From: Paraescarpia echinospica
Taxonomy: Eukaryota; Annelida; Polychaeta; Sabellida; Siboglinidae
Assembly: GCA_020002185.1 (NCBI GenBank)
Contig: CM034544.1
Span: 6,085,488-6,149,487, forward strand
Direction: 5' to 3'
Length of the DNA stretch: 64,000 nt
Made by a program: the position numbers and the translations under genes
Shown here: positions 1 through 11,514 of the stretch, piece after piece
Numbering within the stretch: position 1 is the first letter of the stretch
Layout of the letters: each line of letters begins with the position of its first letter
The notes under the pieces: model-generated
Told to the model about the DNA's origin: nothing
Database searches by the model: none
Seen by the model: the letters and a program-made list of their open reading frames with translations, nothing else

Positions 1-592
1 ATGACTAAATAGTGATATGGTTCTGTAGTTGGAGCATAGCAGTAGGTCACCTTTTATTTGGTAATGGGATGTATATTGATTTGTTCCAGTCGTCGGGCCA
101 TTTTCAACCCTTCCATATTTTCTTACACTGCTCATGGTATATGTCTACTCCTTCTTCTTCCGCTGCTTTTATCATTTCTGCCTGTATGTTGTCGCACCCA
201 GGGCTTTTCCCATCTTTTAGACTATTAATGGCCCATTTCTCCTCATCTCTTAATGATTCGAGATCGTCCTCGTCTTGGTCTTCTTTTCCCATATCAGGGG
301 GTCGTTGTTGTCTCCATCTCGTGCGTACATATTTTCACAATATTCTTTCCATCTTTTGGCTATGTCTTCTGCATCAGTCAGAGTCTTCCCATTTTTATCT
401 TTGATGACACCGAGTCTGGGCTGGAATTTACCTGTCATGTTCTTTATTTCTTTAAACATTTCTTGGTTTCGGTTTTCTGCCATACAGTCCTCCATTTTCT
501 TACATTTGGCTTCCATATGCGTTTGTTTGTCCCTTTTGCAGAGTTTTTTGATTAATTTGTTCGTCTTGTTTGACACGACTTGAACACTCATT
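1..592 (-). mobile_element. LINE fragment, reverse transcriptase N-terminal part
   Basis: The minus strand encodes LINE reverse-transcriptase text in two overlapping frames (591-250 and 292-104). It includes the typical IKDKNGKTLTD and RWKEYCENMY segments, then LKDGKSPGCDNI, the RT fingers region of APE-type non-LTR elements (RTE-like, of the kind often mis-annotated as craniofacial development protein 2-like). A frameshift separates the two pieces and the element runs off the left edge. It is the continuation of the endonuclease seen at 1998-3880, split from it by the insertion at 593-1991. Dead copy. Confidence 0.85.
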
Positions 593-1991
593 CGGTATCA
601 CCGATTAGGCGCTTGCGTGGCTGAAATCATACATTAGCGAACGGTATCAGAAAGTGGCAGTGGGAAGTGCCGAGTCGGTTGATTCAATCTTAGCGTGTGG
701 CGTCCCATAAGGGTTGGTGTTGCGCCCTACCTTATATTGCATGTACAACAAACCTGTCGGAGATATTGTTGCTAAACACGGCATGGGACATCATTGTTAT
801 GCTGACGACATTCAAATCTACCTCACGGTTGAACGAGATGAATCATTTGTGGCGGCACTGGCTTAGGTGGAACTGTGTGTGGCGGAAGTGGCTGCATGGT
901 TGGCTAAAAAACAGTTAAAACTTAACACAGTTAAATCCGAGGCGATCGTTTTTTTCTCCAGCGAAGAGACTCGACAGTCCGTCTGCCAATGTATGCATTA
1001 CAGTAGCCGGCCATCGAATTCAACCATCATCGTGTGTGCGCAGTTTGGGTGTGCTATTTGATAGCAACCTGAAAATGGAACAGTAGATTGCCAACACTGT
1101 GAACAGTTGCTACTATCATATTAGAAACATTGGGCGAATTCGACCACATCTGACGGAAGAATCATGCAAGACACTTATTCACGCACTAGTGACTACATTT
1201 TGGGAATGCACTTCTTTATGGTCTCCCACACACGGTGATGCAACGTCTACAAACGGTGCAGAACTGTGCCGCCCGCCTAATTATTCGCACGAGGAAATAC
1301 GAACACATCACGCCCGTGTTGCATCGTGTACACTGGCTATCCGTTCATTTTAGACCGACCTACAAAGGGCTGGTGTTTACGTATTGTGCCTTGAATGGTC
1401 TAGCGCCAGACTACATAAGTGAGTTAATTGGCTATCGTCCCATCAACAAAACTCTACGATCTACCTCGCAGCCTCGCCTTTTGTTCGTACCGGCCTCACA
1501 AACTGTTACTCATGGTGATCACCATTTCGCGGTTTGCTCGGCGGTTCTATGGAACAATTTGCCTCCTACGCTCAGGACAGCAACATCATTACAAGTGTTT
1601 AAAACACTTTTGAAGACTCACCTTTTTAAACAAGCGTTTTTTAATTCACCGACGAGGACATTTAATATGCTTTATTTTGATAAATATATTTTTGTTTTAT
1701 TAATTTTTTAGCGTATTCATGGTTATTCTTCTTGCATAAATGAATGTATTTAAAGTAGTTTTTAAGAATGTCTTAATAAATGTATTTATTTAACAGTTTT
1801 TTTAATGATCTCTCTTTTTAAATAGTTTTTTTGTAACTATATTTAAGGTAATGTTATATGTTTCACATATGTATATCTTAGTTAGCATTTCTTTTTATGT
1901 AAAATACTATTATATACGTGTGCATGTATGTAAAGCGCCCGAGAGCAATTTTAATTGATCGGGCGCTATATAAGTACTTTTATTTATTTAT
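593..1991 (+). mobile_element. 5'-truncated L2/CR1-like LINE inserted in another LINE
   Basis: A plus-strand non-LTR element. It starts inside the RT domain, with a decayed GVPQGS-type motif near 700 and the catalytic YADD near 800. The C-terminal part (about 1230-1650) has the CR1/L2-type block ending in LWNNLPPTLRTATS and FKTLLKTHLFKQAF. The 3' end (1930-1991) holds a hairpin with arms GCGCCCGA and TCGGGCGC, then GCGCTATATAAG and a TTTA-rich tail. CTCATT occurs on both sides (587-592 and 1992-1997), a plausible target-site duplication. Several stops and frameshifts make it a dead copy. Confidence 0.85.
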
Positions 1992-1997
1992 CTCATT

Positions 1998-2526
1998 ATA
2001 TTTTAATTTGATCGATTCCTCGTTTTTGCGTTTCTTAAGCTCTTTCCTTTCTGCTGTTTTCTTTAAGGTCTCTATACTGTTCCAGGGTTGGTGTTTCCTC
2101 TTTCTCTTCCGTATGTGTTTTTCCGCTTCTTCTCGGAAAATTGACTTGGTATCATTTGCGATTTCTTCTGGTTTTTTCTTTTGTCATTGTCAGTGAAGTT
2201 GTAAATCGATTCTTCACAGATACTGTGTATTCGTGTGTCAGATTTTCTACATCATATCTCTGTGTTGGTGTCGCTCCTTATTCTCATTTTTATTTTTTTT
2301 CATCTCTGACATCAGTAGTTCATGATCGGATCCACAGTCTGCTCTTGGCAGTGTTCTTGCACCTCTTATTGCTGATATCCATCTCTTTTGTATCATGACG
2401 TAGTCTATCTGATTTCTAGTCTTTCCATCTGGCAATGTCCACGTGTAGATTCTTCTAGGGTGATTTGAGAAATTGGTATTTACGATTGTGAGGTTATTAG
2501 CGATGGCAAACTCAGCACGTCTTGTT
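1998..2526 (-). mobile_element. LINE fragment: endonuclease C-terminus and linker
   Basis: The minus strand resumes the RTE-like LINE. Residues FAIANNLTIVNTNF, then LPDGKTRNQIDYVMIQKRW and ADCGSDHELL, form the C-terminal third of an APE endonuclease (the SDH motif is catalytic). They are followed by a basic linker rich in K and E that leads to the RT. A SINE at 2527-2867 separates it from the N-terminal endonuclease half. Confidence 0.85.
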
Positions 2527-2867
2527 GAACGCAGTAGCGCAGCGGTAAGATCTCCGGAGTCTTGACTGAAAGAACGCGGGTTCGAATCCTGTGCGGCGGT
2601 GTCGAACCTTGGGCAAGTTTGTTTACTCTACATTGCTTCAGTTCACTCAGCTGCATGAATGAGTACCTGGCTATAGACAGTGGCAGTTTTTTGTGTACAT
2701 AGTCTTCGCGCATTAATTGCATCGTGGCTGAATGCTTCCAAGAGAAGTCGAGATTGTGTTCGATTGAACAGGTCTGCCGGGAAGTAAAGTGTAAAGCGCT
2801 TTGAACAGTCTTGAGGACTGGATACTGCGCTATATAAGAACTTACCTTTATTTATTTTAGTCGTTCT
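2527..2867 (+). mobile_element. tRNA-derived SINE, copy 1 (full length)
   Basis: The head carries a perfect pol III A box, TAGCGCAGCGG (2535-2545), and a perfect B box, GGTTCGAATCC (2579-2589). A ~250-bp body follows (AATGAGTACCTGGCTAT, CTTCCAAGAGAAGTCGAGA, AACAGGTCTGCC). The 3' end is GCGCTATATAAGAACTTACC with a TTTA-rich tail. It is inserted in the endonuclease of the minus-strand LINE. A second copy is at 7434-7740, and body-only copies lie at 35260-35460, 35588-35732 and 36175-36362. The tail resembles that of the LINE at 593-1991. Confidence 0.85.
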
Positions 2868-3880
2868 CCCCTTTCATTTCTCTCTCCTAATCCAAATTTC
2901 AAATTTGTTGTTCCTCGTTCTATCTCGTCTTCTCTTTGTCCTACTTTGGCGTTAAATCGCCAATGACAATGGTTATGTCCGATTTCTTGGATTCGTCTAT
3001 TTCACCTTGTAAATTAGTATAAAAAGCTTCTATTTCTTTCTCTTCTGCTGTTGATGTCGGCGCATAGACTTGTATTATTTTGATATTCTTCACTTTTCCT
3101 TGTAACCTTATGCTCAGAATTCTGTCATTTACTGGTTTGTATCGAAGTATTGTATTTGCTATTTGTTTACGTAGATATATTTCTACGCCTCATTGTCCTG
3201 CCTTTGTTTGTCCGGAGTATATGAATTTTCCTCCTGCATATGGTGTAAAATGACCGTGTCCCGCCCATCGGTGTTCTGTTATTCCTAGGACACTTCTATT
3301 GTTTTGTTCTACTTCTTCTATAACATTGTCCATTTTTCCAGCCGCCATGCTGCGGATATTAGAAGTTGCTATTCTCGTTTTGTTTTTTAGCCATCCACTG
3401 AACTTCTTTCCCTTCACCTCACAGTCGAGCAAATTGCCTTCATCAGCTTGAGTAGTACTCCCGGTTGCTTCTGGCTCTTACCCAATAGCTATTGGGGACT
3501 CTTCTGGCTTGGGGGATTCACCACCGAGTCCCATATCGATTCTATTTGCTATCATGGTTTCATCTGGGTTTTCGGCAGAGTACATTCCAGTAGTTTGCCA
3601 TTGCTTTCTGGACGGTTCTGGCCGCTTATCATTCTACATCCCTGATGCGCCCTTGACACCAGGCCTTTCCATATCCCGCCTTCATAGCCACTGACTTCTG
3701 GGGATTCTACCGCCTACTCCGCCGACAGATGTGTGTACTAACAGGGGGGACAACCCTTCGGAAAGGCACTCACATAGTTTGGCCGGCCAGCCAAAGACGT
3801 TGCCCGGGGTATGGTGCTGCCATACACATGCATACACTAGGAGCCATATGTGAGCTAAACAAGGAGGGGGAACCAAATAG
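2868..3880 (-). mobile_element. LINE fragment: 5' region and endonuclease N-terminus
   Basis: On the minus strand, 3432-3190 reads RIATSNIRSMAAGKMDNVIEE and ITEHRWAGHGHFTPYAGGK, the N-terminus of an APE endonuclease (IRSM and the catalytic E of TEHRW). Further on, IIQVYAPTS (about 3065) and GDFNAKVG (about 2955) are the next endonuclease blocks. A stop near 3190 and other lesions interrupt it. Sequence from 3440 to about 3880 looks like the 5' leader of the same element. Its continuation is at 1998-2526 and 1-592. Confidence 0.8.
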
Positions 3881-3939
3881 GATCAGGTACTATCCCTTAC
3901 TCTCCTTACCCTACACCTCTGGACAGGTCGCGTTATTCT

Positions 3940-5900
3940 AAACAATGTTACCTCTGTAACAGACAAACGACCAAAGCTACGTCAGATTTCTACACAAATG
4001 TGGTCACAAATTAGTCCAATAATCTACGTCAGTTATGGAACTGCAACAATAACATTCCACACAGACGGCCTGCTCCATCGCTACCTGATCATGTATCAAT
4101 CAAGTCTCTGTGTGACTCGTTCTCTAGTCATTTTAAGAAAACAATCCAATCATGTTTATTCGCTCGGCTTTCTCAGATCGTAGTTTAAGTACTATAAACG
4201 TGGACTCTCCATGCGTAAATTGTCTACTTGTTTCGTTTGAACCTGCTGCAGTTGATGAAGTGAGGAAAATAATTATGTCCTCCCCAAATAAGTATTGTGC
4301 TCTCGATCCATTTCCGTGTATACTGATAAAAGCATGTCTCGATACATTACTCATACCTATAACAAATGTCACCAATGCATCACTGTGCTCTGGCTTCTTT
4401 CCCGATGACTTCAAATGCGCCCATGTCAGTCCACTTCTTGAGAAGTCATCCCTGCCTAAACAAGACCAAAACAGTCATAAACTTCTTTCTAGCCTTAGGT
4501 TTAATTCTAAGATACTAGAAAAGGTTGTAGCTAGCCGTCTAATGTCTCATATTAGCACAACTGTTTTAACTAACATGTTTCAATCAGCATATAAACTATT
4601 TCATTCAACAGAAACGGCTCTTTTAAATATACGTAGTGATATTAACTTAAACACAAATAATGGTTAAGTAACTGCCCTTACCTTACTAGACATATCTACC
4701 TCCTTTGATACCATCGATCATAACATTCCAATTAAATGATTATCAAAGTGGTACAGCATATCTGGCATAGCTCTGAGCTGGGTTTTTTTTATACCTAACT
4801 GATAGATGCCAACCATTAAGATTGGGAACTGTTTTCGGCTGCATTTTGTGCGGAGTTCCCCAGGGTTCTGTTATTGGGCCTTTGCTTTTCGCTTTCTACA
4901 CAACACCACTAAGCTCTGTTATTACCTGTCATCATCTAAGCCGTCATTCTTTTGCAGATGATACGCAGATTTTCATTTCTTTATCTACGCCTAATACTAA
5001 TTGCTCCTTAGATCAACTCAAAAATGTCTTAATGACATTTTCTCTTGGACGACTCAGAGTAGATTAAAGTTAAATGCTGATAAAACAGAAATTGCTATAA
5101 TTGGTACACAGAGGCAGCGTGACAAAAATAAAAGCTTTTTTCTCACACCTATGCTTAGCCAGTATGTTACGCCTGCACCTTCAGCAGGAAATCTTCAATT
5201 TTAGACGGCATATTTCTCAAACTTGTCGCTGTTGATATTATCATATTCGTGATTTACGACGTATTCGCCGTTATTTGCCTCTTTCTGTTGCAAAAACTAT
5301 CGCAACTGCACTTGTTGCTAGTAGGCTTGACTATTTTAATTCCCTTTTTCACAATATTGCCCTTTAGGATATCACTAGGATACAACGTGTACATAATTGC
5401 TTAGCTAAGGTTGTGACTCGGTCTTCGCGGTTTTCTCGCTCAATGCCTCTTCTGAAGTTCTTGCACTGGCCTCCTGTACGATATCGTATTATTTTTTAAG
5501 ATCTGTACTATTACTTATCAGTCACTTTCATGTATGTAACCAGCATATTTTTTATTAATTGCTAACTCCTCTAAAACAACCTATCCAGCTTCGATCATCT
5601 AGTTCTGATTTACTTTCTGTTCCTAGAGTCAATACTAATTTTGGAACTAGGGTATTTTCTGTTGCTGCACCAACTCTCTGGCTCCCTCTTAGTGTTAGAT
5701 CAGTTGAAAATATTATACAATTTCGCCGTCATTTAAAACTTACCTTTATACTTGCGTATCCACATTAGCTTCCTGGCGTACCGATTCATCCATTGATGAC
5801 TTTAATGTGGCTTATCGATTCTGATATTTACTAACCCTTTTGTATTGATGCGCCACTGAGCTTGGTTTTCGAGGATTTAGGAGCAAAAGAAGTTACCTTA
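3940..5900 (+). mobile_element. L2/CR1-like LINE, second copy
   Basis: Plus-strand RT fragments run in order. 4152-4667 has the fingers (SSPNKYCALDPFPCILIKAC, then FKCAHVSPLLEKSSL and a later SKILEKVVASRL). 4822-5067 has the palm with GVPQGSVIGPLLF and the catalytic FADDTQIF. 5559-5768 has the CR1/L2-type C-terminal block with LWLPLSVRSVENIIQFRRHL. Frameshifts between blocks and internal stops show it is dead. It ends near 5900 in a short TTA repeat. Confidence 0.8.
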
Positions 5901-7433
5901 TTATTATTATGATAGCACACTGCGGTGAACCTACGTTTTGTTATTTGTTTCGATTTTTACGTGGTTAGGCCTACGAACAGTTGACGGGTCCAGTACGTCA
6001 CTATTTGCCTACGTCACAGTCATAGTTATGCAGGTCAACTCCGTCAAATTTTGCCTACCAAAATTGGTTACATTACTATGGCGGCCTGATATCCCATCAA
6101 TTTATTTTCTCGCATTCAGGTTTGTTAATTTTTCTAATTTAGTCGTTCTTATTTTTCATTTACCCGTTAAGCTCATCTCCTTTTACACGTGCATTGGTCA
6201 TTGGCTTCTGAACTAGGTGAATATTCAAGGGACTGAGGTCCTCCGAAAACGTCAAATTGCACCCCGATGAGGTTCAACAAAAACCTCTAACTGCTCTCGG
6301 AAAAGGTCCAATTGCACTCCGCCGAAGTTCACAAAATACCAAACTTTAAACTTATGAGAACGCAAACACTGTTCTTACCTTGTTATTGTAAAAATAAAAC
6401 CACGTATGGTCCAACACAAGATCATCGTATCTAAAAAATAGAAAAATCCCGTTATTCAAATACAAAAATCCCGCTTAATTTGAAAAAGAAAAACCCATTA
6501 CTATTTTCAAAAATTCCCTTCCAATAGCGGACAGTTAAGGGCCTGACCCTGGTGTTGATGTGCTCGCACTGTTGTTGCAATGTGTCCCAGACTTGTATTG
6601 TCTGCGATAAGCCGTCCTCTATCCCCCCGGGGCCACTTTTTATTGTCGTTGCTGTCAGTCGCACTAGACAGAGGACAATCGACTGCGCACGTGTTTAATT
6701 GAATCGTTTTAGCGGTTCCGAATATTGCCTTTTGAAAAGCAATAGAATAAACCCATTTGGCACTGGAACGGTGTATGGCGATAACCATTTTAGAATATTT
6801 GCGAGGTCGGCATAATGCCAACAAGCTAATGTTCGCGCACAAAAGCAATAGCCGCAATGCCTGTGACACACGCACATGTGCCCGTAATTATAACATTGAT
6901 ATTATGTATTCGTAAAAATCCGCACTATGTGTTTCACGAGTTAAACGGTCCATAACACTTCTATTACGATCGAATGTATATGTACTTGTTTTTCATTATC
7001 CATGTTTCAACCGTGTAGGAACCGTTTCATAAAAATACTTCAATTGTAAATGTGGGTGGATACAACGATACGGACTATTTTTGTATTCGGCGCCGTGAGC
7101 AACGATTGTTGTAAGGGCGCATTATAAATGTCACGAGTTATTTTGTAGCAGAAGCCTCCCGTCCCGCTGCGTGTCCACCATCCTATTATTTGTTAAATTT
7201 TTGCTGCGAAATGCATTAGTTCGCTGAATATGTATTGATTTTTGTTTTGTTTTATTGAGTGGTCAATATATAGCCATATACTTCTTTATATAAATGGTAG
7301 TGTTTGCACATAATTTATAATATGTAATTGGAACAAATACACTTTTATATATTTTCCTTTCCCACTCTTTCTTCACCAACCTCATCTCTTCCTCTTATTC
7401 CACTTATTGTAACTTCCCTCCGAGTCTCTTTGA
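5901..7433. other. Intergenic sequence without a recognised gene
   Basis: AT-rich non-coding sequence. The only structure seen is an imperfect direct repeat at about 6232-6340 (two copies of TCCGAAAACGTCAAATTGCAC-like text). A 122-codon minus ORF at 6507-6875 has no recognisable domain and was not called. Confidence 0.5.
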
Positions 7434-7740
7434 GGAGCGGAGTAGCGCAGCGATAAGAGCCCCGGACTCTCGACTAAGAGAATCCTGACGAGAATCGAAT
7501 CCTATGCCGCGTTGTCGAACTTTCGGCAAGTTCATTTATTCAACATTGCTTCAGTTCACTATGAATGAGTACCTGGCTATAAACAGAGGTGGATGTACGT
7601 ACGAATAGAATTCGCACATTAAATGCAGCACGGCTTAATGCTTCCCAGAGAAGTCGAGATGGTGTTTGATTGAACAGGTCTGCCTGGGAGTAAAGTGTAA
7701 AGCGCTTTGATCAGACTGCGCTATATAAGAAATTACCTTA
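7434..7740 (+). mobile_element. tRNA-derived SINE, copy 2
   Basis: Same family as 2527-2867. The A-box region TAGCGCAGCGA (7443-7453) is one base off consensus and the B box (about 7490-7502) is decayed. The body and the 3' end (GCGCTATATAAGAAATTACC) align along the whole length. Confidence 0.85.
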
Positions 7741-7774
7741 ACATTTTACATTTTTACTTTTGTCTGTCCATACC

Positions 7775-7778
<4 letters not shown>

Positions 7779-7860
<82 letters not shown>

Positions 7861-7871
7861 ATCTATCTATG

Positions 7872-7903
<32 letters not shown>

Positions 7904-8085
7904 TATAAATATATCTCCCAATCTACCACTCTACCACTATCGCCCTCTCTCCTTCTCTCCTTCTCTCTCTATCTCCCCCTGTCCACCTCTCTCCCCTCTA
8001 TTTCTCTCCCTCTGTCCTTCTCTCCAACACTCCCTCTATTTCTGCATCTCCCCTGTATCCCCTACCTCTAAATTTCCCTCCCCTC
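7779..8085. repeat. CT, ATCT and TA simple repeats
   Basis: A (CT)n run at about 7779-7850 passes into ATCT and TA repeats to about 7910, then pyrimidine-rich low-complexity sequence to about 8085. Open frames here (poly-SL) are artefacts of the repeat. The pyrimidine-rich end could serve as the tract for an acceptor near 8086. Confidence 0.9.
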
Positions 8086-8086
8086 C

Positions 8087-8194
8087 CTGTCAAAGTCGTC
8101 GGCTTTTGTAATCGTTCACGCTGCTTCTGCGTGGGCCAGAAATGCGTCTGGTCCACACGCTGTGATGACTGCGTTAACCAGTCCTGCGACCTAC
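8087..8194 (+). CDS. Possible Cys-rich exon upstream of the FTP exon
   Basis: After a strong pyrimidine tract ending in CAAAG (about 8085), one frame reads a dense cysteine pattern: C-x4-C-x-C-x4-C-x5-C-x2-C-x4-C within about 35 residues (FCNRSRCFCVGQKC, then CDDCVNQSC). This looks like a small secreted disulfide module and precedes the FTP exon in the right order. The donor (TAC|GTCATC at 8195) keeps phase 1 but is weak and would leave an intron of only about 57 bp. It may be an exon of the same lectin gene or chance. Confidence 0.3.
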
Positions 8195-8251
8195 GTCATC
8201 CCTCTGTATCACGGTTACTCCTGATACACGTGTCTTACTGACGTGCTTCAG

Positions 8252-8479
8252 CTGAACTGAACATCGCAAAGGGGAAGCCGACTTACCAAAGCTCTACCTT
8301 CGCCAGTCATACAGTAGCTTCGAAGGCAATCGATGGCAACAGAAATGGCGATTTGGACAATGGTCATTCTTGCACGGCGACTAGAGGTCCAGTCGTTGGA
8401 TACCCGTGGTGGGCAATAGATTTCGGCACGGAGAAGTCTGTGATTAAGCTAAACATCACAAACAGATCTGATCGTCACG
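8252..8479 (+). CDS. Fucolectin (FTP) domain exon, partial gene
   Basis: Encodes the N-terminal half of an F-type (fucolectin/tachylectin-4/pentraxin-1) lectin domain, a secreted fucose-binding fold used in innate recognition. Visible landmarks are LNIAKGKPTYQSS, ASKAIDGNRNGD, SCTATR, then PWWAIDFG and KLNITNRSDRHG, all in family order. It is bounded by acceptor GTGCTTCAG (ends 8251) and donor CACG|GTACGT (8480), and starts and ends in phase 1, so it is a symmetric 228-bp exon. The second half of the domain (ligand Arg pair and C-terminal strands) is not seen before the gap at 9155, where it may lie. Other genes of this lectin are not visible. Confidence 0.75.
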
Positions 8480-8498
8480 GTACGTCGCTGTTGTCGAG

Positions 8499-8523
8499 TA
8501 TATATATATATATATATATACAT

Positions 8524-8557
<34 letters not shown>

Positions 8558-8575
8558 CATAATATATATATATAC
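8499..8575. repeat. TA-rich microsatellite
   Basis: (TA)n with short TACATTGTATAT interruptions, just inside the intron after the FTP exon. Confidence 0.9.
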
Positions 8576-9078
8576 AGGGGTTTACCTGGATGTTTGTGTT
8601 CAAAACCCTCGGCCTGCTTTTGAGGGGGTCCCAAGCCTGTAGCGAGGGTCCCACTTATTTCTCTTTTTAATTGTAAGTATTGTTTTCTAAATATCAGAAC
8701 TGGTACAAACCATGTAAACCCGGTTATTAATATTATTAGTTTCATACTAACAAGAACTTTAAAAAAAATGCCTTGCTACAATATGCAGTTTTATCTGTTC
8801 ATGTCTTCCCTTGATAATCCCTGTAGTTTCGGAAGAGCAGTCTTCCTCCCTTGGGAGAGGGCGTGCATAAGATGATGTGGAATGATTGAACTAATGCACC
8901 AAGGTATCACATTTCTACAGAAAAAATAGTTACAACAAACAAATCGAGGTGGGTCCTGATTCTACAATAGTGCCTTCAGAGGAAATAGTTATAATCAGGG
9001 AAATAACTCATTTCAGAACTTTTCTCAAAATACTTCGCCTGAAAAATACACACAGAAACAAACGTGATACATATGCAG
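8576..9078. other. Intronic or intergenic sequence, nothing recognised
   Basis: No coding frame, RNA or repeat family recognised. Presumed intron of the FTP lectin gene. Confidence 0.5.
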
Positions 9079-9154
9079 GTGTGTGTGTGTGTATGTGTGT
9101 GTGTGTGTGTGTGTGAGTATGTGTGTGTGAGTGTGTGTCTGTGTATGTGTGTGT
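9079..9154. repeat. GT microsatellite at gap edge
   Basis: (GT)n with A and C interruptions, running straight into the N run. The repeat probably caused the assembly break. Confidence 0.9.
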
Positions 9155-10154
9155 NNNNNNNNNNNNNNNNNNNNNNNNNNNNNNNNNNNNNNNNNNNNNN
9201 NNNNNNNNNNNNNNNNNNNNNNNNNNNNNNNNNNNNNNNNNNNNNNNNNNNNNNNNNNNNNNNNNNNNNNNNNNNNNNNNNNNNNNNNNNNNNNNNNNNN
9301 NNNNNNNNNNNNNNNNNNNNNNNNNNNNNNNNNNNNNNNNNNNNNNNNNNNNNNNNNNNNNNNNNNNNNNNNNNNNNNNNNNNNNNNNNNNNNNNNNNNN
9401 NNNNNNNNNNNNNNNNNNNNNNNNNNNNNNNNNNNNNNNNNNNNNNNNNNNNNNNNNNNNNNNNNNNNNNNNNNNNNNNNNNNNNNNNNNNNNNNNNNNN
9501 NNNNNNNNNNNNNNNNNNNNNNNNNNNNNNNNNNNNNNNNNNNNNNNNNNNNNNNNNNNNNNNNNNNNNNNNNNNNNNNNNNNNNNNNNNNNNNNNNNNN
9601 NNNNNNNNNNNNNNNNNNNNNNNNNNNNNNNNNNNNNNNNNNNNNNNNNNNNNNNNNNNNNNNNNNNNNNNNNNNNNNNNNNNNNNNNNNNNNNNNNNNN
9701 NNNNNNNNNNNNNNNNNNNNNNNNNNNNNNNNNNNNNNNNNNNNNNNNNNNNNNNNNNNNNNNNNNNNNNNNNNNNNNNNNNNNNNNNNNNNNNNNNNNN
9801 NNNNNNNNNNNNNNNNNNNNNNNNNNNNNNNNNNNNNNNNNNNNNNNNNNNNNNNNNNNNNNNNNNNNNNNNNNNNNNNNNNNNNNNNNNNNNNNNNNNN
9901 NNNNNNNNNNNNNNNNNNNNNNNNNNNNNNNNNNNNNNNNNNNNNNNNNNNNNNNNNNNNNNNNNNNNNNNNNNNNNNNNNNNNNNNNNNNNNNNNNNNN
10001 NNNNNNNNNNNNNNNNNNNNNNNNNNNNNNNNNNNNNNNNNNNNNNNNNNNNNNNNNNNNNNNNNNNNNNNNNNNNNNNNNNNNNNNNNNNNNNNNNNNN
10101 NNNNNNNNNNNNNNNNNNNNNNNNNNNNNNNNNNNNNNNNNNNNNNNNNNNNNN
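9155..10154. other. Assembly gap (1000 N)
   Basis: Exactly 1000 unknown bases, most likely a placeholder length. Open frames spanning it are meaningless. It may hide the rest of the FTP lectin gene. Confidence 0.99.
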
Positions 10155-10354
10155 TGATATTGGCTTCCCCTGATACCATCTTCCTCACCGACACCAGCTG
10201 TGACGGTCAAAGGAGATCTCTCTTAGATAAACTCTTCTCCCTCATTGCTCATCCAGATATAGGTTTTCTTCATCAAGGGGTGTCAGTTCTTCTGATTAAA
10301 GCAGAATATTTCCCTTGATATAGTTTTTCCGGAATGATCTGCACATGGCTTTTT

Positions 10355-10440
10355 TATAATAATAATAATAATAATAAATACAATTTATTTGTATAGTGCC
10401 CGAATCAGTCAGATTTCTCTCGGGTACTTTACGTGCATGT
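10355..10440 (-). mobile_element. 3' tail of an L2/CR1-like LINE or its SINE
   Basis: Read on the minus strand: CCCGAGAGAAATC, TGATTCGGGCACTATAC, then AAATAAATTG and an (ATT)n tail. This matches in layout the 3' end of the LINE at 593-1991: paired CCCGA/TCGGG arms, then a GCGCTATATAAG-like box and a tail. Only the last ~85 bp are present. Confidence 0.55.
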
Positions 10441-11514
10441 ACACGTAACTATTTATAATTGTATTATAGATAGGAATTTATGTTTGAAGCTGCTTCCTCA
10501 ACTGGTTTGACCCATCATGAATTCGGTTCTTTTTTGTCCAAATATGTAATTTAAATGATATTGGGTGAATTACAACCGTAAACATTAGCATATAATCATA
10601 ATATAGTTGGCTAACCCAGAGCCTTGAATTATTTTGGAAGAAGGAGAAATCTCATTTAGACCCTTGTAAGTTAAACGTACATATGTAATTAATTTACACA
10701 AGTGTAAACAATGTAATATGATTGTGGGTGATCGTGTTGTAACTGTTAATTCTACTTCACACTAAATTGGTTTTGCAGACACTAACAGTGGCATATTTAT
10801 GATCTCGCTAAGGGTGGGCCAACTTTAGTTACCATTAGTTCACCTTCTATAATTTAGTGGCACAACAGGTAATAATAAAAATACTAATTAAACCAAACAC
10901 TGGTCAGACCCATTACTGCCCCCTAAATATGTCAGGGGGCACAAATTTTATTTTTTTTGCAGTGAGGGCGATTATTTTGACACAGCCAGTAGTTACTCGA
11001 TAATTCATAAAGGAATTTATTGACTCTCCTGGATAACAAAATCTAGAAATCCGTTTGAGTGATGCAGTTGTCGGCCAGAAAAATGTTTTTCACACAGTAG
11101 ATATTTACATGGTTCCTAGTAGTTTTATTAGCAGTATGTAGTCAATTTCTTCAACTGCGTGCCTCTTGTGAGAACTCTTCCCTGTATAATCCCTGTATCA
11201 ATGGTAACCTGCTGGCTGTAGTATAACATGCGAACGCCAAAGAAAAAGAATATGTATAATTTAGGGGTGCTTTCAAAATACATGGCCTTGAGACCACCGC
11301 GATGACTGAAAAACAACAAGATTGCAAACAAACTGGGTGAGAACAGTTGCGGGAATGAAGAGAATCGACAAGTGAAGAATGGAGAAGCTGAGGGAGGAGG
11401 TTGGTGGGAAAGAAAGTTTTAAGAAGAAACTGATGATGAGTTGACTAAAGGGGAATGGTCAGTGAAGAGAGTTGATGCCTTCGGAGTGTAAAGTAGAAGA
11501 AGAAGACTACAACT
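10441..11514. other. Non-coding sequence, nothing recognised
   Basis: AT-rich sequence. No gene, RNA or recognisable repeat found on either strand. Confidence 0.5.

Noticed and set aside
2535..2589. tRNA gene
   Set aside because: A and B boxes are perfect but the sequence does not fold as a tRNA beyond them and continues into a SINE body found five times.
6507..6875. 122-codon minus ORF with a hydrophobic N-terminus
   Set aside because: The start looks like a signal peptide, but the rest is not protein-like and there is no support for a gene.
9008..10318. Long ORFs across 9155-10154
   Set aside because: They translate the N gap.
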